64,000 nt of DNA from the NCBI GenBank assembly GCA_963971225.1, contig OZ020267.1, positions 91,811,648 to 91,875,647 on the forward strand. The letters are read 5' to 3'. The translations under genes were made by a program, and so were the position numbers. Every line of letters begins with the position of its first letter. Position 1 is the first letter of the stretch. The notes beneath the pieces were generated by a model. The model was not told where the DNA came from, made no database searches, and saw only the letters and a list, made by a program, of their open reading frames with translations. Positions 63,975-64,000 of this stretch are shown here, piece by piece. Source of the DNA: Melieria omissa (Eukaryota; Arthropoda; Insecta; Diptera; Ulidiidae).

Positions 63975-64000
63975 TCCAATCTGCTCTACACTCTCACTGG

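Larger units (their letters stand above)
61812..64000 (-). mobile_element. Ty1/copia retrotransposon, 3' part, running off the window
   Basis: The 3' LTR (about 61812-62005, starting TGTTGGATAACA on the minus strand) is preceded by a polypurine tract TTTTTGAGGAGGAGTG. RT and RNase H frames lie upstream. The gag, protease and integrase would be beyond 64000. Confidence 0.85.

Overview
This is fly genomic DNA. It is AT-rich, with short introns and GT-AG splice sites. The only host gene I can identify is a set of minus-strand exons whose translation matches the LIM-homeodomain protein Lim3 (LHX3/4 group) almost residue for residue as I remember the Drosophila protein. A higher dipteran is certain; a tephritid-like fly is plausible but unproven. 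No tRNA, rRNA, CRISPR or bacterial-type operon is present. Nearly everything else is mobile DNA: LTR and non-LTR retroelements, SINEs, several DNA-transposon superfamilies and their miniature derivatives, often nested.

Layout. 0.6-1.4 kb: a 5'-truncated RNase H-bearing LINE with a 13-bp target duplication. 2.0-5.3 kb: a non-autonomous Ty3/gypsy element. 5.3-6.2 kb: three Lim3 exons (homeodomain, LIM2, LIM1, in plus-strand order). The gypsy 3' LTR ends 42 bp inside the intron that splits the homeodomain. 6.6-13 kb: Helitron-like repeats, an RT remnant and a 1.8-kb P-superfamily-like element. 13-17 kb: a dead LOA/I-group LINE. 18-20 kb: an inverted-repeat element and a small MITE inside a Helitron-like relic. 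20.2-26.9 kb: a large inverted-repeat structure interrupted by a hAT-like element and a Tc1-like foldback. 28-30 kb: a Jockey LINE and a tRNA-derived SINE. 31-35 kb: a tandem repeat, a pogo-like MITE and a second gypsy copy with a single 681-codon gag-integrase frame. 35-41.4 kb: a terminal-inverted-repeat element invaded by an RTE-like LINE, a Tc3-like element and a mariner MITE, then a hAT derivative and a second MITE. 41.4-49 kb: Helitron-like and tandem repeats, SINEs, a GC-rich unassigned stretch and a Tc1-like fragment. 49-53.4 kb: a second copy of the MITE-hAT-MITE block. 53.4-54.9 kb: a solo LTR and a 1.09-kb palindrome. 54.9-61.6 kb: a young gypsy element inside a Tc1-like relic, itself broken by a hAT-like insertion. 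61.8-64 kb: the 3' part of a Ty1/copia element.

The most interesting structure is the block at 38806-41404. It recurs at 49037-53359 with different outside flanks, and both copies are bounded exactly by mariner-type MITEs. An older transposon runs across the left MITE of the first copy but is cut at the MITE edge in the second. This suggests that paired MITEs carried the DNA between them as a composite unit, with the first block as the donor arrangement. Other points of interest are a gag-integrase deletion family, a tandem array of hairpins in a gypsy leader, and several long palindromes that could form double-stranded RNA if transcribed.

The features interact by insertion rather than as pathways. 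Lim3 is the only gene with a cellular role. The retroelements supply or have lost the reverse transcriptase and integrase that SINEs and deletion derivatives depend on. All family names come from reading motifs and ends by eye; no database search was run.
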